NCBI GenBank assembly: GCA_002363615.1
Contig: DEWK01000022.1
Span: 1 to 40,435 of the forward strand
Length of the DNA: 40,435 bases
Origin: Lachnospira sp. UBA3212
GTDB lineage: Bacteria > Bacillota > Clostridia > Lachnospirales > Lachnospiraceae
Direction: 5' to 3'
The notes under the pieces are model-generated. The model was given only the letters and a program-made list of their open reading frames with translations. It searched no databases and had not been told where the DNA came from. This document shows, one piece after another, positions 1-7,764 of this stretch. Each line of letters opens with the position of its first letter. Positions within the stretch are counted from its first letter, which is position 1. A program made the position numbers and the translations under genes.

Positions 1-25
1 CTTGAATTTACAATCTAAGTGCAAC
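1..25 (+). repeat. Left terminal inverted repeat of IS30-family element
   Basis: Pairs with 1073-1097 at 21 of 25 positions (mismatches at positions 9, 10, 14 and 15 from the tip). It could extend left of the window by a base or two. Confidence 0.85.
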
Positions 26-51
26 AGATAGAAAAAAGACACATAGGTCTC

Positions 52-60
52 TGATATAAT
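52..60 (+). promoter_or_regulatory. Extended -10 promoter element for the transposase
   Basis: TGATATAAT (TGN followed by a perfect TATAAT) lies 38 bases before the transposase ATG. No good -35 box is seen at the right distance, as is usual for extended -10 promoters. Confidence 0.5.
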
Positions 61-98
61 GGTGTTTGCAAAGACAATCATTTATCAGGAGAAAACCT

Positions 99-1088
99 AT
101 GTGCCATTACAAACATCTTACACTAATTGAACGAGAAAAGATAATGTTTTTTCTTGCTCAAAACTATTCTGTTACAGATATTGCCAAAGCTATTGGCAGA
201 AATAAATCCACTGTTTCTAGAGAAATCAAGAGAAACGCTAAGGAGGATTATTATCAACCTGCAATAGCTCATAATAATTATTTAATGAGACGTACGGCTT
301 GTAAGCCTCATAAAAAACTCAATAATCCAGATTTATATGTTCTGGTAAAAGATAAATTTCTCAATCACCAGTGGTCTCCGGAGGAAATATCCGGAAGATT
401 AAAGTATGAATCTGGTAAATGCATTATTAGTTACAATACTATTTATAGGGCCATATACTCCGGGATGTTTGATGAAGAAAACAAATCTCATGGAAATAGA
501 GGCGCTATTAGAAAGCTTAGGCATCGCGGTAAGTCTCGTCATACAAAAGACTATGAAGAGCGACGCGGTAAAATACAAATAAGTAATGATATTTCTCAAA
601 GACCTATCGGAGCAACAAAACGATCTCGAAGAGGTCATTGGGAAGGAGACACCGTTGTTGGAAAAAAAGGAAAAGCATGCTTGGTCACTTTAGTTGATCG
701 TAAAACAAGATTTCTGGTTGGTGGCAAAGCTTCTCGCAAAACCGCTGCTAATGTTAATGTTGTTATAATACAATCACTTAAAGATCATCCTGTAAAATCA
801 ATAACCCCAGATAGAGGAAAGGAATTTGCGAACCACAAAGAAGTAACTGAGGCGTTAGATCAGGTGCAATTCTATTTTCCTTTACCTCACCATCCATGGC
901 AGCGAGGTACAAACGAAAATACAAATGGTTTATTGAGAGAATACTTTCCTAAAGGTGTCGATATAACAAATATATCAGAAGAATATATTCGAGCAATGTA
1001 CGATGAACTGAATAAGCGCCCAAGAAAATGCCTTGGATACAAAACACCATATGAGGCTTATTATTCAACGTCGTTGCACTTAACTTGA
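99..1088 (+). CDS. IS30-family transposase
   Basis: DDE transposase that cuts and joins the ends of its own element. The N-terminal helix-turn-helix is clear (LTLIEREKIMFFLAQNYSV, then DIAKAIGRNKSTVSREIKRN). The catalytic core shows HWEGDTVVG (first Asp), ITPDRGKEF (second Asp) and a GTNENTNGLLREYFP block carrying the Glu, all typical of IS30. I chose the ATG at 99 because AGGAGA sits six bases before it; a TTG at 66 in the same frame would add eleven residues without a ribosome site. Length of 329 residues is normal for the family. The gene ends inside the right inverted repeat. No frameshift or missing motif is seen, so it is probably functional. Confidence 0.93.
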   Translation: MCHYKHLTLIEREKIMFFLAQNYSVTDIAKAIGRNKSTVSREIKRNAKEDYYQPAIAHNNYLMRRTACKPHKKLNNPDLYVLVKDKFLNHQWSPEEISGRLKYESGKCIISYNTIYRAIYSGMFDEENKSHGNRGAIRKLRHRGKSRHTKDYEERRGKIQISNDISQRPIGATKRSRRGHWEGDTVVGKKGKACLVTLVDRKTRFLVGGKASRKTAANVNVVIIQSLKDHPVKSITPDRGKEFANHKEVTEALDQVQFYFPLPHHPWQRGTNENTNGLLREYFPKGVDITNISEEYIRAMYDELNKRPRKCLGYKTPYEAYYSTSLHLT

Positions 1089-1097
1089 CAATTCAAG
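1073..1097 (-). repeat. Right terminal inverted repeat of IS30-family element
   Basis: Reverse complement matches the left end at 21 of 25 positions. The TGA stop of the transposase (1086-1088) lies inside this repeat, so the element has no spare DNA on its right side. Confidence 0.85.
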
Positions 1098-2132
1098 TTA
1101 GAAAAACATGGCCATGGCAAGATATCCCACTCCCCAATGGAGAAGGGCACAGCCCCAGATGTTTTCTGTTTTTTCAAAGATAATTCCCAAGATGATTCCT
1201 AAAAGAAAGGCTCCAATCATAAAAGGAAATCCAAAAGGAAGGTGCATCAGGGAAAAGAGTAAGGAGGACATAAACACCCCCCAGAATTTTTGAAAGCGAA
1301 TCTTCATAAGACTTCTGACGGTTGTTTGAATCACACCTCGAGACAAGAATTCCTGCAGGATTGCCGTAAAGACATAGCTTTGCATTCCCGCCAAAGATCC
1401 ACCAATAAAATATTCTTTAATAGGATGTCCCATAAGCCTTATCAGATAATTTGCAAGGATTAGTATGCCACAAACCAATATGCCTCCTGGAATTACCATC
1501 CACAGGGTTTTTAAAAAAGTTCTTGGTCTTACAAACAATCCCACATCCCTTGGTTTTAAGGATGTAAAAATTAAAATATAAATAAACAAAAGGAAGGATA
1601 TTCCTTCAATCATATGGGTATAGGTAACGGTGGAAAGGTGCTTGTCCAGGGTAAATTCAAACAGACTCCAGGTAAACAGATAGGCGCAAATCACTGTGAT
1701 TAGGCCGATAAAGGTTACCGCACTATCCTTCTCATGCCTTCTTAAGGTATAGGCATCTGTTACATTGGCTAACATCACAAGGATTCCTTGACTGACCCCA
1801 TTTTCCTTTAGGGGCATTACCCTGGCCTCTAGATTTCTCTTCCCTGTATTGGTAGTAAATTGAACCACCTCAGGAACAAAACTTGCTTCCTTTAATTGAT
1901 TCTTAATAAAACGAACAAAGGATTTATTTCGCTTATCTGCTAAGAGGGGACAAGAATACCGATTCTTTGCCTCTTCCTCACACTTTACCAACTGGGCATC
2001 TAACATGGCACAGCCGGAATCATTTCCATAAACCAGGTAGCCCTCATTATTAAACACCAGTACCGCCTCCGCTGTTTGTTCAATGATTTCATTCCTTTGT
2101 TTTTCTGTAATCGGAAGATCACTGAATTTCAT
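1098..2132 (-). CDS. PAS-like domain fused to CPBP (CAAX protease-like) membrane protein
   Basis: A 344-residue protein in two parts. Residues ~10-130 look like a PAS sensor module (AVLVFNNEGYLVYGN, and a later region resembling the strands before a PAS C-terminal cap). After about residue 138 come several membrane helices and a CPBP domain, the family that includes CAAX-type proteases and bacteriocin-immunity proteins. Family motifs are present but altered: Q260-E261-x3-R265 instead of EExxxR, F293-x3-H297 (normal), and H332 followed by GVG where HxxxN is expected. Protease activity is therefore uncertain. It is last in the operon that begins with the guanylate-kinase-like gene, 16 bases after rsmI, with ribosome site AGAGGTGG. 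Its TAA directly abuts the IS30 element, so its native terminator has probably been displaced. Confidence 0.75.
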   Translation of the reverse strand: MKFSDLPITEKQRNEIIEQTAEAVLVFNNEGYLVYGNDSGCAMLDAQLVKCEEEAKNRYSCPLLADKRNKSFVRFIKNQLKEASFVPEVVQFTTNTGKRNLEARVMPLKENGVSQGILVMLANVTDAYTLRRHEKDSAVTFIGLITVICAYLFTWSLFEFTLDKHLSTVTYTHMIEGISFLLFIYILIFTSLKPRDVGLFVRPRTFLKTLWMVIPGGILVCGILILANYLIRLMGHPIKEYFIGGSLAGMQSYVFTAILQEFLSRGVIQTTVRSLMKIRFQKFWGVFMSSLLFSLMHLPFGFPFMIGAFLLGIILGIIFEKTENIWGCALLHWGVGYLAMAMFF

Positions 2133-2148
2133 CTTACCACCTCTTACC

Positions 2149-3000
2149 TTATTTCTTCTTTAAAATCTCATAGACTTCTCTTTTTGAAATTCCCCGGTCC
2201 TTGGCTACCTTTTTCATAGCCTCCTTCTCATTAAGTCCCTCTTTTTCATAAAGGGCCATATGGTCCAAAAAGGACAGATTCTCATATTTTTTTCTGGCCT
2301 CTTCCTCTAATTCTTTCCGAGGACGACCGGCGATTACCAAAACATATTCGCCCCTAGGTTCCGTATTTTCATAAAAGGATAGAGCCCCTTCAAAATCCGT
2401 CTTCATGGCCTTTTCATGGATTTTTGTGAGTTCCTTGCAAATGGTTAAACTACGATTTCCCAAATGCTCGTAAAGTTCCTTTAAGGTCTTCTTTAAGTGA
2501 TGGGGTGCCTCATAAAGAATAATGGTGCGAGTCTCTTTTTTTAATTCTTCCTTAATTTTTTCTCGTTCCTTCTTGTCTGCCGGCAAAAATGCTTCAAAGG
2601 CAAACCTTCTGGTAGCCTGGCCGGAAAGGGTAAGGGCCGTAATTACTGCTGCCGGTCCCGGAAGAGAGGTCACGGTAAGACCCGCCTCCTTGGCTTGACG
2701 AACCAGTTCCTCTCCCGGATCTGAAATTCCCGGGGTACCAGCGTCGGTAATCACTGCAACAGACTTTCCCTCTAGCATATACTTTACCAGCTCTTTCGAC
2801 TTATCATACTTATTATATTCATGATAGGCGGTCATAGGGGTGTGAATATCAAAATGATTTAACAGATGAATACTGTTTCTTGTATCTTCTGCTGCAATCA
2901 AATCTACTTCATTTAAAATACGTACCACCCGATAGGTGATATCTTCCAGATTTCCAATGGGTGTTGCACATAAGTACAAGGTTCCCGTCTTTTCACTCAT
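2149..3000 (-). CDS. rsmI: 16S rRNA 2'-O-ribose C1402 methyltransferase
   Basis: RsmI adds the 2'-O-methyl group to C1402 of 16S rRNA in the decoding centre, using S-adenosylmethionine. It has the tetrapyrrole-methylase fold: start LYLCATPIGNLEDITYR, AAEDTRNS, the glycine-rich VITDAGTPGISDPGEE loop, SLPGPAAVITAL, FEAFLP, and the C-terminal GEYVLVIAG. Length of 283 residues is normal. It begins 9 bases after the tRNA methyltransferase gene, in the same order (yabB, then rsmI/yabC) as in Bacillus. The C-terminal tail ends in a helix-turn-helix-like segment (KEAMKKVAKDRGISKREVYE), common in Firmicute RsmI. Confidence 0.95.
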   Translation of the reverse strand: MSEKTGTLYLCATPIGNLEDITYRVVRILNEVDLIAAEDTRNSIHLLNHFDIHTPMTAYHEYNKYDKSKELVKYMLEGKSVAVITDAGTPGISDPGEELVRQAKEAGLTVTSLPGPAAVITALTLSGQATRRFAFEAFLPADKKEREKIKEELKKETRTIILYEAPHHLKKTLKELYEHLGNRSLTICKELTKIHEKAMKTDFEGALSFYENTEPRGEYVLVIAGRPRKELEEEARKKYENLSFLDHMALYEKEGLNEKEAMKKVAKDRGISKREVYEILKKK

Positions 3001-3009
3001 ATCCTTCTC

Positions 3010-3732
3010 CTACTTTTCTAAACCATAAATCTCAAGAATTTCTTTGGTATACCTTCCGGGCTTGTCATAGACAATCAAAGGGGGCTCAATCTTGGCAAAT
3101 GTCCTTCCTCCCTTTACCGCCTCCAGTAAAAACATCACCGCCTCGGAATCTTTATAAGAATGAACAAAGCGAATCCTCTTGGGCTCCAAATGATTTTTTC
3201 TTAAAAGATCCATAATCTCTGCCAGGCGATGGGGTCTGTGAACCAGATAAAATCTTCCCTTTTGCTTTAAAACAATCGAGACCTGCTGGGCTAGGCTTTC
3301 AAAATCCATTAATAGCTCATGTCTTGCGATTGCCTTGGGTTCCTTAGGATTTTTAATGCCATGGTCCTCCGTCATATAAGGAGGGTTTGATACCACAACA
3401 GAAAAGGAAGCTGGGCCAAATAGTTTGCCTGCCTCCTTCATATCTCCTTCTACCACATGTATCGCAGATTCCAGATGATTAAGAGCCACACTTCTTCTTG
3501 CCATCTCTGCACTTTCTGCCTGAATTTCTAACGCCTCATAAGAGCCACCCTCATTCTTGGCTTCCAACAAAATTGGCAAAATTCCAGTTCCGGTTCCCAG
3601 GTCCAAGACCCGATCCTTTTCTTTAATCTTAGCATAGGAAGAGAGCAAAACCGCATCCATACCAAAACAAAAGCGTTCCGGATCCTGAATGATCTGATAT
3701 CCCTTAATCATAAGGTCATCTATCCGTTCCAT
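3010..3732 (-). CDS. tRNA1(Val) (adenine-37-N6)-methyltransferase-like protein (YabB/TrmN6 family)
   Basis: Class I S-adenosylmethionine methyltransferase. Motif I is VLDLGTGTGILPILLEAK, and motif IV is SNPPYM, the NPPY signature of enzymes that methylate exocyclic adenine N6. The N-terminal stretch ending in FCFGMDAVLLSSYAK matches the family's substrate-side opening. In Escherichia coli the relative TrmN6 modifies A37 of tRNA-Val; the Firmicute relative YabB sits at the same locus, between ricT/yabA and rsmI. Length of 240 residues fits. It lies 12 bases after ricT and 9 before rsmI, so it is translated as part of the operon. The exact RNA target in this organism is inferred from family only. 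Confidence 0.85.
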   Translation of the reverse strand: MERIDDLMIKGYQIIQDPERFCFGMDAVLLSSYAKIKEKDRVLDLGTGTGILPILLEAKNEGGSYEALEIQAESAEMARRSVALNHLESAIHVVEGDMKEAGKLFGPASFSVVVSNPPYMTEDHGIKNPKEPKAIARHELLMDFESLAQQVSIVLKQKGRFYLVHRPHRLAEIMDLLRKNHLEPKRIRFVHSYKDSEAVMFLLEAVKGGRTFAKIEPPLIVYDKPGRYTKEILEIYGLEK

Positions 3733-3744
3733 ATCCTACACCCT

Positions 3745-4818
3745 TTATCTTTCTTCTTGTGGTTTCTTCCTAAATCGCCCTTTTCCCTTGTCTGGTCTGT
3801 GATTTTCAGACTTTGGTCGGTTTCCCCTAGATGGGTCACGAGCTTTCTTCTGATTCATATCCCACCTAGCGTGATCCCTGTTTGGACGTCCTTTTCGAGC
3901 TTCCTTAATTACCTTTTCTTCAGAATCTTCATCTAAAAGATCTGCTAAAGCTTCCTCCTCTTCCTTAGAAACCTGGGTCTCTACCGAAAAATCTCTCCGC
4001 TTTCCAGATCTTCTATCCTTTAAATCTGACACATCATACTCGCTGATTTCCTTGTCATCCCCATTGGTAATTACAAGTTTCACCTTCTGACGAATCACAT
4101 TGACAGACTGAACTTCCCCGGTCTTGCCATCAATGGCAGTGACCCAGTCCCCGATCCGAGGCAACTGTTTATTCAAATACTCATAGGTATCTTGTTCATT
4201 CCTAAGGCAACACATTAAACGACCACAAACGCCGGAAATCTTCGTTGGATTTAAAGAAAGATTCTGGTCCTTGGCCATCTTAATGGAAACAGGGGCAAAA
4301 TCTCCCAAATAGGTGTGACAACAAAATGGTCGTCCGCAGATTCCAACTCCTCCAAGAAACTTGGTTTCGTCTCGAACCCCCACCTGTCTAAGTTCAATTC
4401 TGGTACGAAAGACAGCGGCTAAATCCTTTACCAATTCCCGGAAGTCTACACGACCATCTGCCGTAAAATAAAATAATACTTTATTATTATCAAAGGTATA
4501 CTCTACCCCTAATAGTTTCATCTCCAGGCCGTGATTCTTAATCCTTTCATTGGCAATCACAGCTGCTTCTTTTTCTTTTTTCTTGTTCTCCTCGTATTTT
4601 TGATCATCTTCCTTCGTTGCTACTCGTATAATCTCCTTTAAAGGCTTGACAATCTGATCATCTGGAAGTTCTCTTGGGGACAGGACCACTTTTCCGTATT
4701 CCACTCCCTGAGCGGTTTCCACGATTACATGGTCATTCCTATTAACTTCCCTTTCACCCGGTGCGAAATAGTAAACCTTACCGGCCCTTCTAAGACGCAC
4801 ACCAATTACTTTTACCAT
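3745..4818 (-). CDS. ricT: PSP1-domain protein RicT (YaaT), iron-sulfur partner for RNA maturation
   Basis: RicT is the PSP1-domain member of the Ric (Y-) complex, which in Bacillus subtilis binds [4Fe-4S] clusters and works with RNase Y in mRNA processing, biofilm formation and sporulation. The two cysteine clusters are obvious: GICGRPFCCHTYL and GVCGRLMCCLRNEQ, within the core around residues 30-245. The C-terminal ~90 residues are charged and probably disordered (many K, R and E), longer than a minimal PSP1 protein. It starts 11 bases after holB, the same order as holB-yaaT in Bacillus. No ricA or ricF partner is in the window. Start MVKVIGVRLRRAGK fits the family. Confidence 0.9.
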   Translation of the reverse strand: MVKVIGVRLRRAGKVYYFAPGEREVNRNDHVIVETAQGVEYGKVVLSPRELPDDQIVKPLKEIIRVATKEDDQKYEENKKKEKEAAVIANERIKNHGLEMKLLGVEYTFDNNKVLFYFTADGRVDFRELVKDLAAVFRTRIELRQVGVRDETKFLGGVGICGRPFCCHTYLGDFAPVSIKMAKDQNLSLNPTKISGVCGRLMCCLRNEQDTYEYLNKQLPRIGDWVTAIDGKTGEVQSVNVIRQKVKLVITNGDDKEISEYDVSDLKDRRSGKRRDFSVETQVSKEEEEALADLLDEDSEEKVIKEARKGRPNRDHARWDMNQKKARDPSRGNRPKSENHRPDKGKGRFRKKPQEER

Positions 4819-4829
4819 CTATTTTCCTT

Positions 4830-5825
4830 TCATCTCATTCGCTCATTAATCGCCATAAACATCAATTCCACCGCTAAATCAAAATTAACATTGGCGTGTA
4901 ATCTAGTTCTACACTTCTCGATGGCCTTAATGATTTCTTCAATATCTGGAAATGAACATTTCTCTGAAGTACGAATTACTTCCTGCATCTGACCCTGAAA
5001 TACCAATTGATTTACATCACGGGTAGCCTTGTAAACCAAGATATCCCGGTACCACTTAGCCATAATATTTAAATAGTCATCTACACTTAGCTTATATTTT
5101 TCGACTTCCTTTACCGCAGCCACCAACTCCCAGGTCTGAAGCACCGTCATATTGGTAATTACCGTAACCACGTTATCAATCATCTCCTGGAAGCCCTCAG
5201 ACCGAACAAAGCGAATCGCCTTTCCTAAATTTCCTCCGGAAAACTGTGCTGCCATCCTAGCCGTTTCTTCAAGAGCCATCTGATTTTTCGTTAAATACTC
5301 CGTAATAGCTCCCTCACTTAAAGGATGTACGGTCAGTGTAACGCACCTAGAAAGAATTGTAGTTAAAAAAGAGGCCGGATTAGCAGAAAGCAAGATGATC
5401 ACCCCGTAGGCTGGTGGCTCCTCAATGGTTTTTAAAATCGCATTCTGAGCTTCCACATTCATCTTCTCCGCCTCATCAATGATATAGACCTTGTAAGGTC
5501 CCTTATAAGGTTTGATCATAATATCATTATTCAGCTGCTCTCTTACATCATCCACAGAAATGGTGGCCGGCTTTTCATGAAGAACAAAGTGTACGTCTGG
5601 ATGATTATCGCTGATCACCTGTCTGCAGGACTGGCACTCACCACATGGTTTCCCATCCTTCGGAGACTCACAAAAGAGCATCTGGGAAAATAATCTTGCC
5701 AACGCCTTCTTTCCTGCCCCCTTCTCACCACTAATAATATAGGCGTGTGAAACCCTGTCTTTCATGATTGCATTCTGAAAATGATTTAAAATATGATCCT
5801 GTCCAACAATATCTGTAAATTTCAT
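4830..5825 (-). CDS. holB: DNA polymerase III delta prime subunit
   Basis: Clamp-loader subunit that helps load the DnaN sliding clamp. The AAA+ region has DIVGQDHILNHF, a P-loop-like GEKGAGKKALARL, a zinc-binding cysteine set (CESPKDGKPCGECQSC), YIIDEAEKMNVEAQNAIL and the sensor LLSANPASFLTTILSRC (SRC motif). The start at 5825 (MKFTDIVGQ) is preferred over an in-frame ATG four codons upstream because GGAGG lies five bases before it and overlaps that upstream ATG. Length of 331 residues is normal. It follows the guanylate-kinase-like gene by 27 bases and precedes ricT by 11 in the operon. Confidence 0.93.
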   Translation of the reverse strand: MKFTDIVGQDHILNHFQNAIMKDRVSHAYIISGEKGAGKKALARLFSQMLFCESPKDGKPCGECQSCRQVISDNHPDVHFVLHEKPATISVDDVREQLNNDIMIKPYKGPYKVYIIDEAEKMNVEAQNAILKTIEEPPAYGVIILLSANPASFLTTILSRCVTLTVHPLSEGAITEYLTKNQMALEETARMAAQFSGGNLGKAIRFVRSEGFQEMIDNVVTVITNMTVLQTWELVAAVKEVEKYKLSVDDYLNIMAKWYRDILVYKATRDVNQLVFQGQMQEVIRTSEKCSFPDIEEIIKAIEKCRTRLHANVNFDLAVELMFMAINERMR

Positions 5826-5852
5826 ATTAACCTCCATTCTCTTTATCAGTGA

Positions 5853-6446
5853 CTAGTTCTCGTACACCTTCAATTCACCAACGATTTCTTCATAACACTT
5901 CTCAAAGTTACCATTATTGAAATAACGCTTCGTGATTCCAGCCTCCTTTAGCTTTTCTTCGGAAAAATCTTCCTGATCCGCTAAAAAACGCCGACACATC
6001 TCTGCATATTTCGGTTGGTCCTGCGCCTGCTCCCGAAGAAGAGCTCTTTGAAGACGAATACCATCTTCCACCTCAATGTAAAGGGGATACACAATATCTC
6101 TTCCATAGTACTCCCTTAACTTCACATAGGACTCTAGGGTTCCAATATAAAGATAATTATAATGTTCTAAGTCCATTCGTTTATCATCAACCGTAAAATA
6201 AGACCAAATTCCATGAACCGTATGATAGTCACGGCGTTCAATCACCTTGCCCGCCTCTTCTAATTCTTCTAGTTTCTTTTGATCCACAAAATGATACTCT
6301 CTTCCCTCTTGCTCATTTACTCGAATAGGTCTGGTTGTATAACCTACCAAGGGCTTTAGAGTAAGTCTTCGCTCCGGAATCAAGTGTTTAAAAAAACTAT
6401 CCTTTCCACTGGAACTCTTCCCCATTAAAAAAAAGATTTTTCTCAT
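5853..6446 (-). CDS. Guanylate kinase-like P-loop protein
   Basis: Resembles guanylate kinase, which phosphorylates GMP to GDP. It has a P-loop (FFLMGKSSSGKDSFFKHL), the GMP-binding-type GYTTRPIRVNEQEGREYHF, and VIERRDYHTVHGIWSYF where guanylate kinase has its second substrate-contact region. The P-loop ends in KDS rather than KST, and the lid region is divergent, so substrate specificity is uncertain; the housekeeping gmk may lie elsewhere. I chose the ATG at 6446: AGGAG precedes it by 13 bases, and a TATATT -10-like box lies about 30 bases upstream. TTG at 6473 and ATG at 6470 are alternatives. It is first in the operon, in the slot where Bacillus has tmk before holB. Confidence 0.75.
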   Translation of the reverse strand: MRKIFFLMGKSSSGKDSFFKHLIPERRLTLKPLVGYTTRPIRVNEQEGREYHFVDQKKLEELEEAGKVIERRDYHTVHGIWSYFTVDDKRMDLEHYNYLYIGTLESYVKLREYYGRDIVYPLYIEVEDGIRLQRALLREQAQDQPKYAEMCRRFLADQEDFSEEKLKEAGITKRYFNNGNFEKCYEEIVGELKVYEN

Positions 6447-6487
6447 ATCTATGAAAACGCTCCTGTCCATCAAATATACGATTGATG

Positions 6488-6522
6488 AAAAAAACTGCTG
6501 ACAGGTTTATTTGTCAGCAGTT
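6488..6522 (-). terminator. Rho-independent terminator of the APH-fold kinase gene
   Basis: An 11-bp perfect stem (6493-6503 with 6512-6522, AACTGCTGACA arm) with an 8-base loop, followed on the minus strand by seven Ts. A second 8-bp hairpin (AATAAGAC / GTCTTATT, 6529-6548) lies between it and the kinase stop codon. Confidence 0.85.
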
Positions 6523-6582
6523 GCTTTCAATAAGACCTTCGTCTTATTATTCTATCATAGTTTTACTTAATTTAAAAGATTT

Positions 6583-7344
6583 TTACTCGTATAAGACTAC
6601 GTCTACCCACTTTCTTAAAAGTTCCTCTTCTCCATCCTTTTTCTTGATGAGTCTTGCACCTGCAACAACCGGCATCCATCTTTGTACATATCTCTTATCT
6701 GTACGGCTCTTCTGACAGAACATATCCAGATAAAGTTCTGCAATCTCTTTGTGGTGGAGACATAACCAAAGATAGGTTCTAGCCACATCTGCAGAGGCAT
6801 TCCCCTGAGATGCATGGTTCCAATCCAAGATATAAATCTTTCCATCTTCACCAACCATGATATTATGTGGTGTAAAATCTCCATGAGTCACCTTATTATG
6901 CTTAGGTGATCCATCTAGCATGGTTAAAAGTTCAAACTTTTTATCCTCATCTAAATCACTACGATTGATTCGGTCTGCTAACTTATCTCTCATCTTAATG
7001 AGATATGGACAACGCTTTGTGTGAATCTCCATCTGAATATCTACCAACTTGTCAATATACTTTTCGGTATCCTTAGGATTTTCATAAATCAACTCAGCCA
7101 TGTTCTTACCTGGAATATAATCCATAACAATACCATAGCGATCATTCATCAATGGAATACTGTGAAGTTTTGGAATATTAATTCCTCCAACCTCTTCGAT
7201 TCTAGCCTGGATATAAGCTTCATTCATCACATCTGCCTTGCTATATCCCTTATTAAATAACTTAACAGCTAATTCTCCTGAACGATAAACTTCGTTGAAC
7301 TCGCCTTTACCAATCTGCTGCTCTAATGTAATTGTATTAGCCAT
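6583..7344 (-). CDS. Small kinase of the aminoglycoside/choline phosphotransferase fold
   Basis: Protein-kinase-like small-molecule phosphotransferase of unknown substrate. Seen in the sequence: glycine-rich IGKGEFNEVY (residues 11-20), a Lys in LAVKLF (about 28), the catalytic HGDFTPHNIM (154-163) and metal-binding ILDW (172-175). These are the motifs of APH, choline and homoserine kinases. Length of 253 residues is typical. The ATG at 7344 is chosen because AGGAGCGGG lies just before it; an in-frame extension of 20 residues lacks a ribosome site. It has its own promoter and terminator, so it is a single-gene unit. Nothing here ties it to antibiotic resistance; metabolic or cell-surface substrates are equally possible. 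Confidence 0.8.
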   Translation of the reverse strand: MANTITLEQQIGKGEFNEVYRSGELAVKLFNKGYSKADVMNEAYIQARIEEVGGINIPKLHSIPLMNDRYGIVMDYIPGKNMAELIYENPKDTEKYIDKLVDIQMEIHTKRCPYLIKMRDKLADRINRSDLDEDKKFELLTMLDGSPKHNKVTHGDFTPHNIMVGEDGKIYILDWNHASQGNASADVARTYLWLCLHHKEIAELYLDMFCQKSRTDKRYVQRWMPVVAGARLIKKKDGEEELLRKWVDVVLYE

Positions 7345-7437
7345 AAAAACCCGCTCCTTTCCAAGAACTGTGATTGAAATATCACAGCAACTAAGATGTC
7401 TCAATTCCCCTATAAATAAGGGATTTCGCCTATTCTC

Positions 7438-7466
7438 ATTTTACTACCCACCTATAGAAAAGTCAA
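7438..7466 (-). promoter_or_regulatory. SigA-type promoter for the APH-fold kinase gene
   Basis: TTGACT (7466-7461), 17-base spacer, TAAAAT (7443-7438) on the minus strand. Downstream the leader has a short hairpin (TGTGAT / ATCACA) before the ribosome site. Confidence 0.8.
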
Positions 7467-7517
7467 ACAAATCGCACAAAGGAATTGACCGTTTATATTT
7501 TTTTTTGAACAATTTAT

Positions 7518-7736
7518 TCAACTTCCTGATTGCTCAGGATATTCAAAAAGATGGTAAACATCTGTATCTAAAACCCTTGCAATATCCATGGCAAGTTTAA
7601 GGGATGGATTGTAAAGTCCCTTTTCTAACCTGGTAATCGTTTCTCTTCTCACCCCAACCTTTTCTGAAAGATCTTCTTGTGTCATCTTCTTCTGCTTGCG
7701 ATAAGCAGTAATATAAGTCTTAAACTTAACTTCCAT
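7518..7736 (-). CDS. Small XRE/Cro-family transcriptional regulator
   Basis: A 72-residue protein that is almost only a helix-turn-helix: TYITAYRKQKKMTQEDL, then KVGVRRETITRLEKGLYNPS, and LAMDIARVLDTDVYHLF. This is the compact YgzD/YozG type found in Gram-positive bacteria, acting as a DNA-binding repressor or activator with no sensor domain. I chose the ATG at 7736 (MEVKFKTY) with GAGGGT ten bases upstream; a TTG at 7754 would place that ribosome site inside the gene. It lies between adhE and the kinase gene, which has its own promoter after this gene's stop. Its targets cannot be told from sequence. Confidence 0.85.
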   Translation of the reverse strand: MEVKFKTYITAYRKQKKMTQEDLSEKVGVRRETITRLEKGLYNPSLKLAMDIARVLDTDVYHLFEYPEQSGS

Positions 7737-7764
7737 ATTTGCTTTTACCCTCAAACAAGAACAA

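Larger units (their letters stand above)
1..1097 (+). mobile_element. Complete IS30-family insertion sequence
   Basis: A single transposase gene is bounded by imperfect terminal inverted repeats. The first 25 bases and the reverse complement of 1073-1097 agree at 21 of 25 positions, including CTTGAATT at the tips and the inner block AAGTGCAAC. IS30 elements are about 1-1.1 kb with one DDE transposase, which fits. The left tip is the first base of the window, so the left flank and any target duplication cannot be seen. The right tip directly abuts the stop codon of the PAS-CPBP gene on the other strand. The transposase looks intact, so the copy may be active. Confidence 0.9.

Noticed and set aside
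1098..2132. CPBP (Abi-type) protein as a phage-defence or bacteriocin-immunity system
   Set aside because: It is a single gene in a housekeeping operon with altered motifs and no toxin, bacteriocin or defence partner nearby.
2961..3215. Plus-strand open frame opposite rsmI/trmN6, and many similar antisense frames (for example 399-638, 26220-26510, 35445-35795)
   Set aside because: Each lies within a clear gene on the other strand, has low-complexity or cysteine/serine-rich translation, and lacks ribosome sites or known motifs.
6615..6884. Overlapping minus-strand frame inside the kinase gene
   Set aside because: It is another frame of the same strand within a well-supported kinase, with no recognisable motifs.
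6583..7344. Antibiotic-resistance aminoglycoside phosphotransferase
   Set aside because: The motifs are shared by many metabolic kinases, and there is no mobile element or resistance gene next to it.
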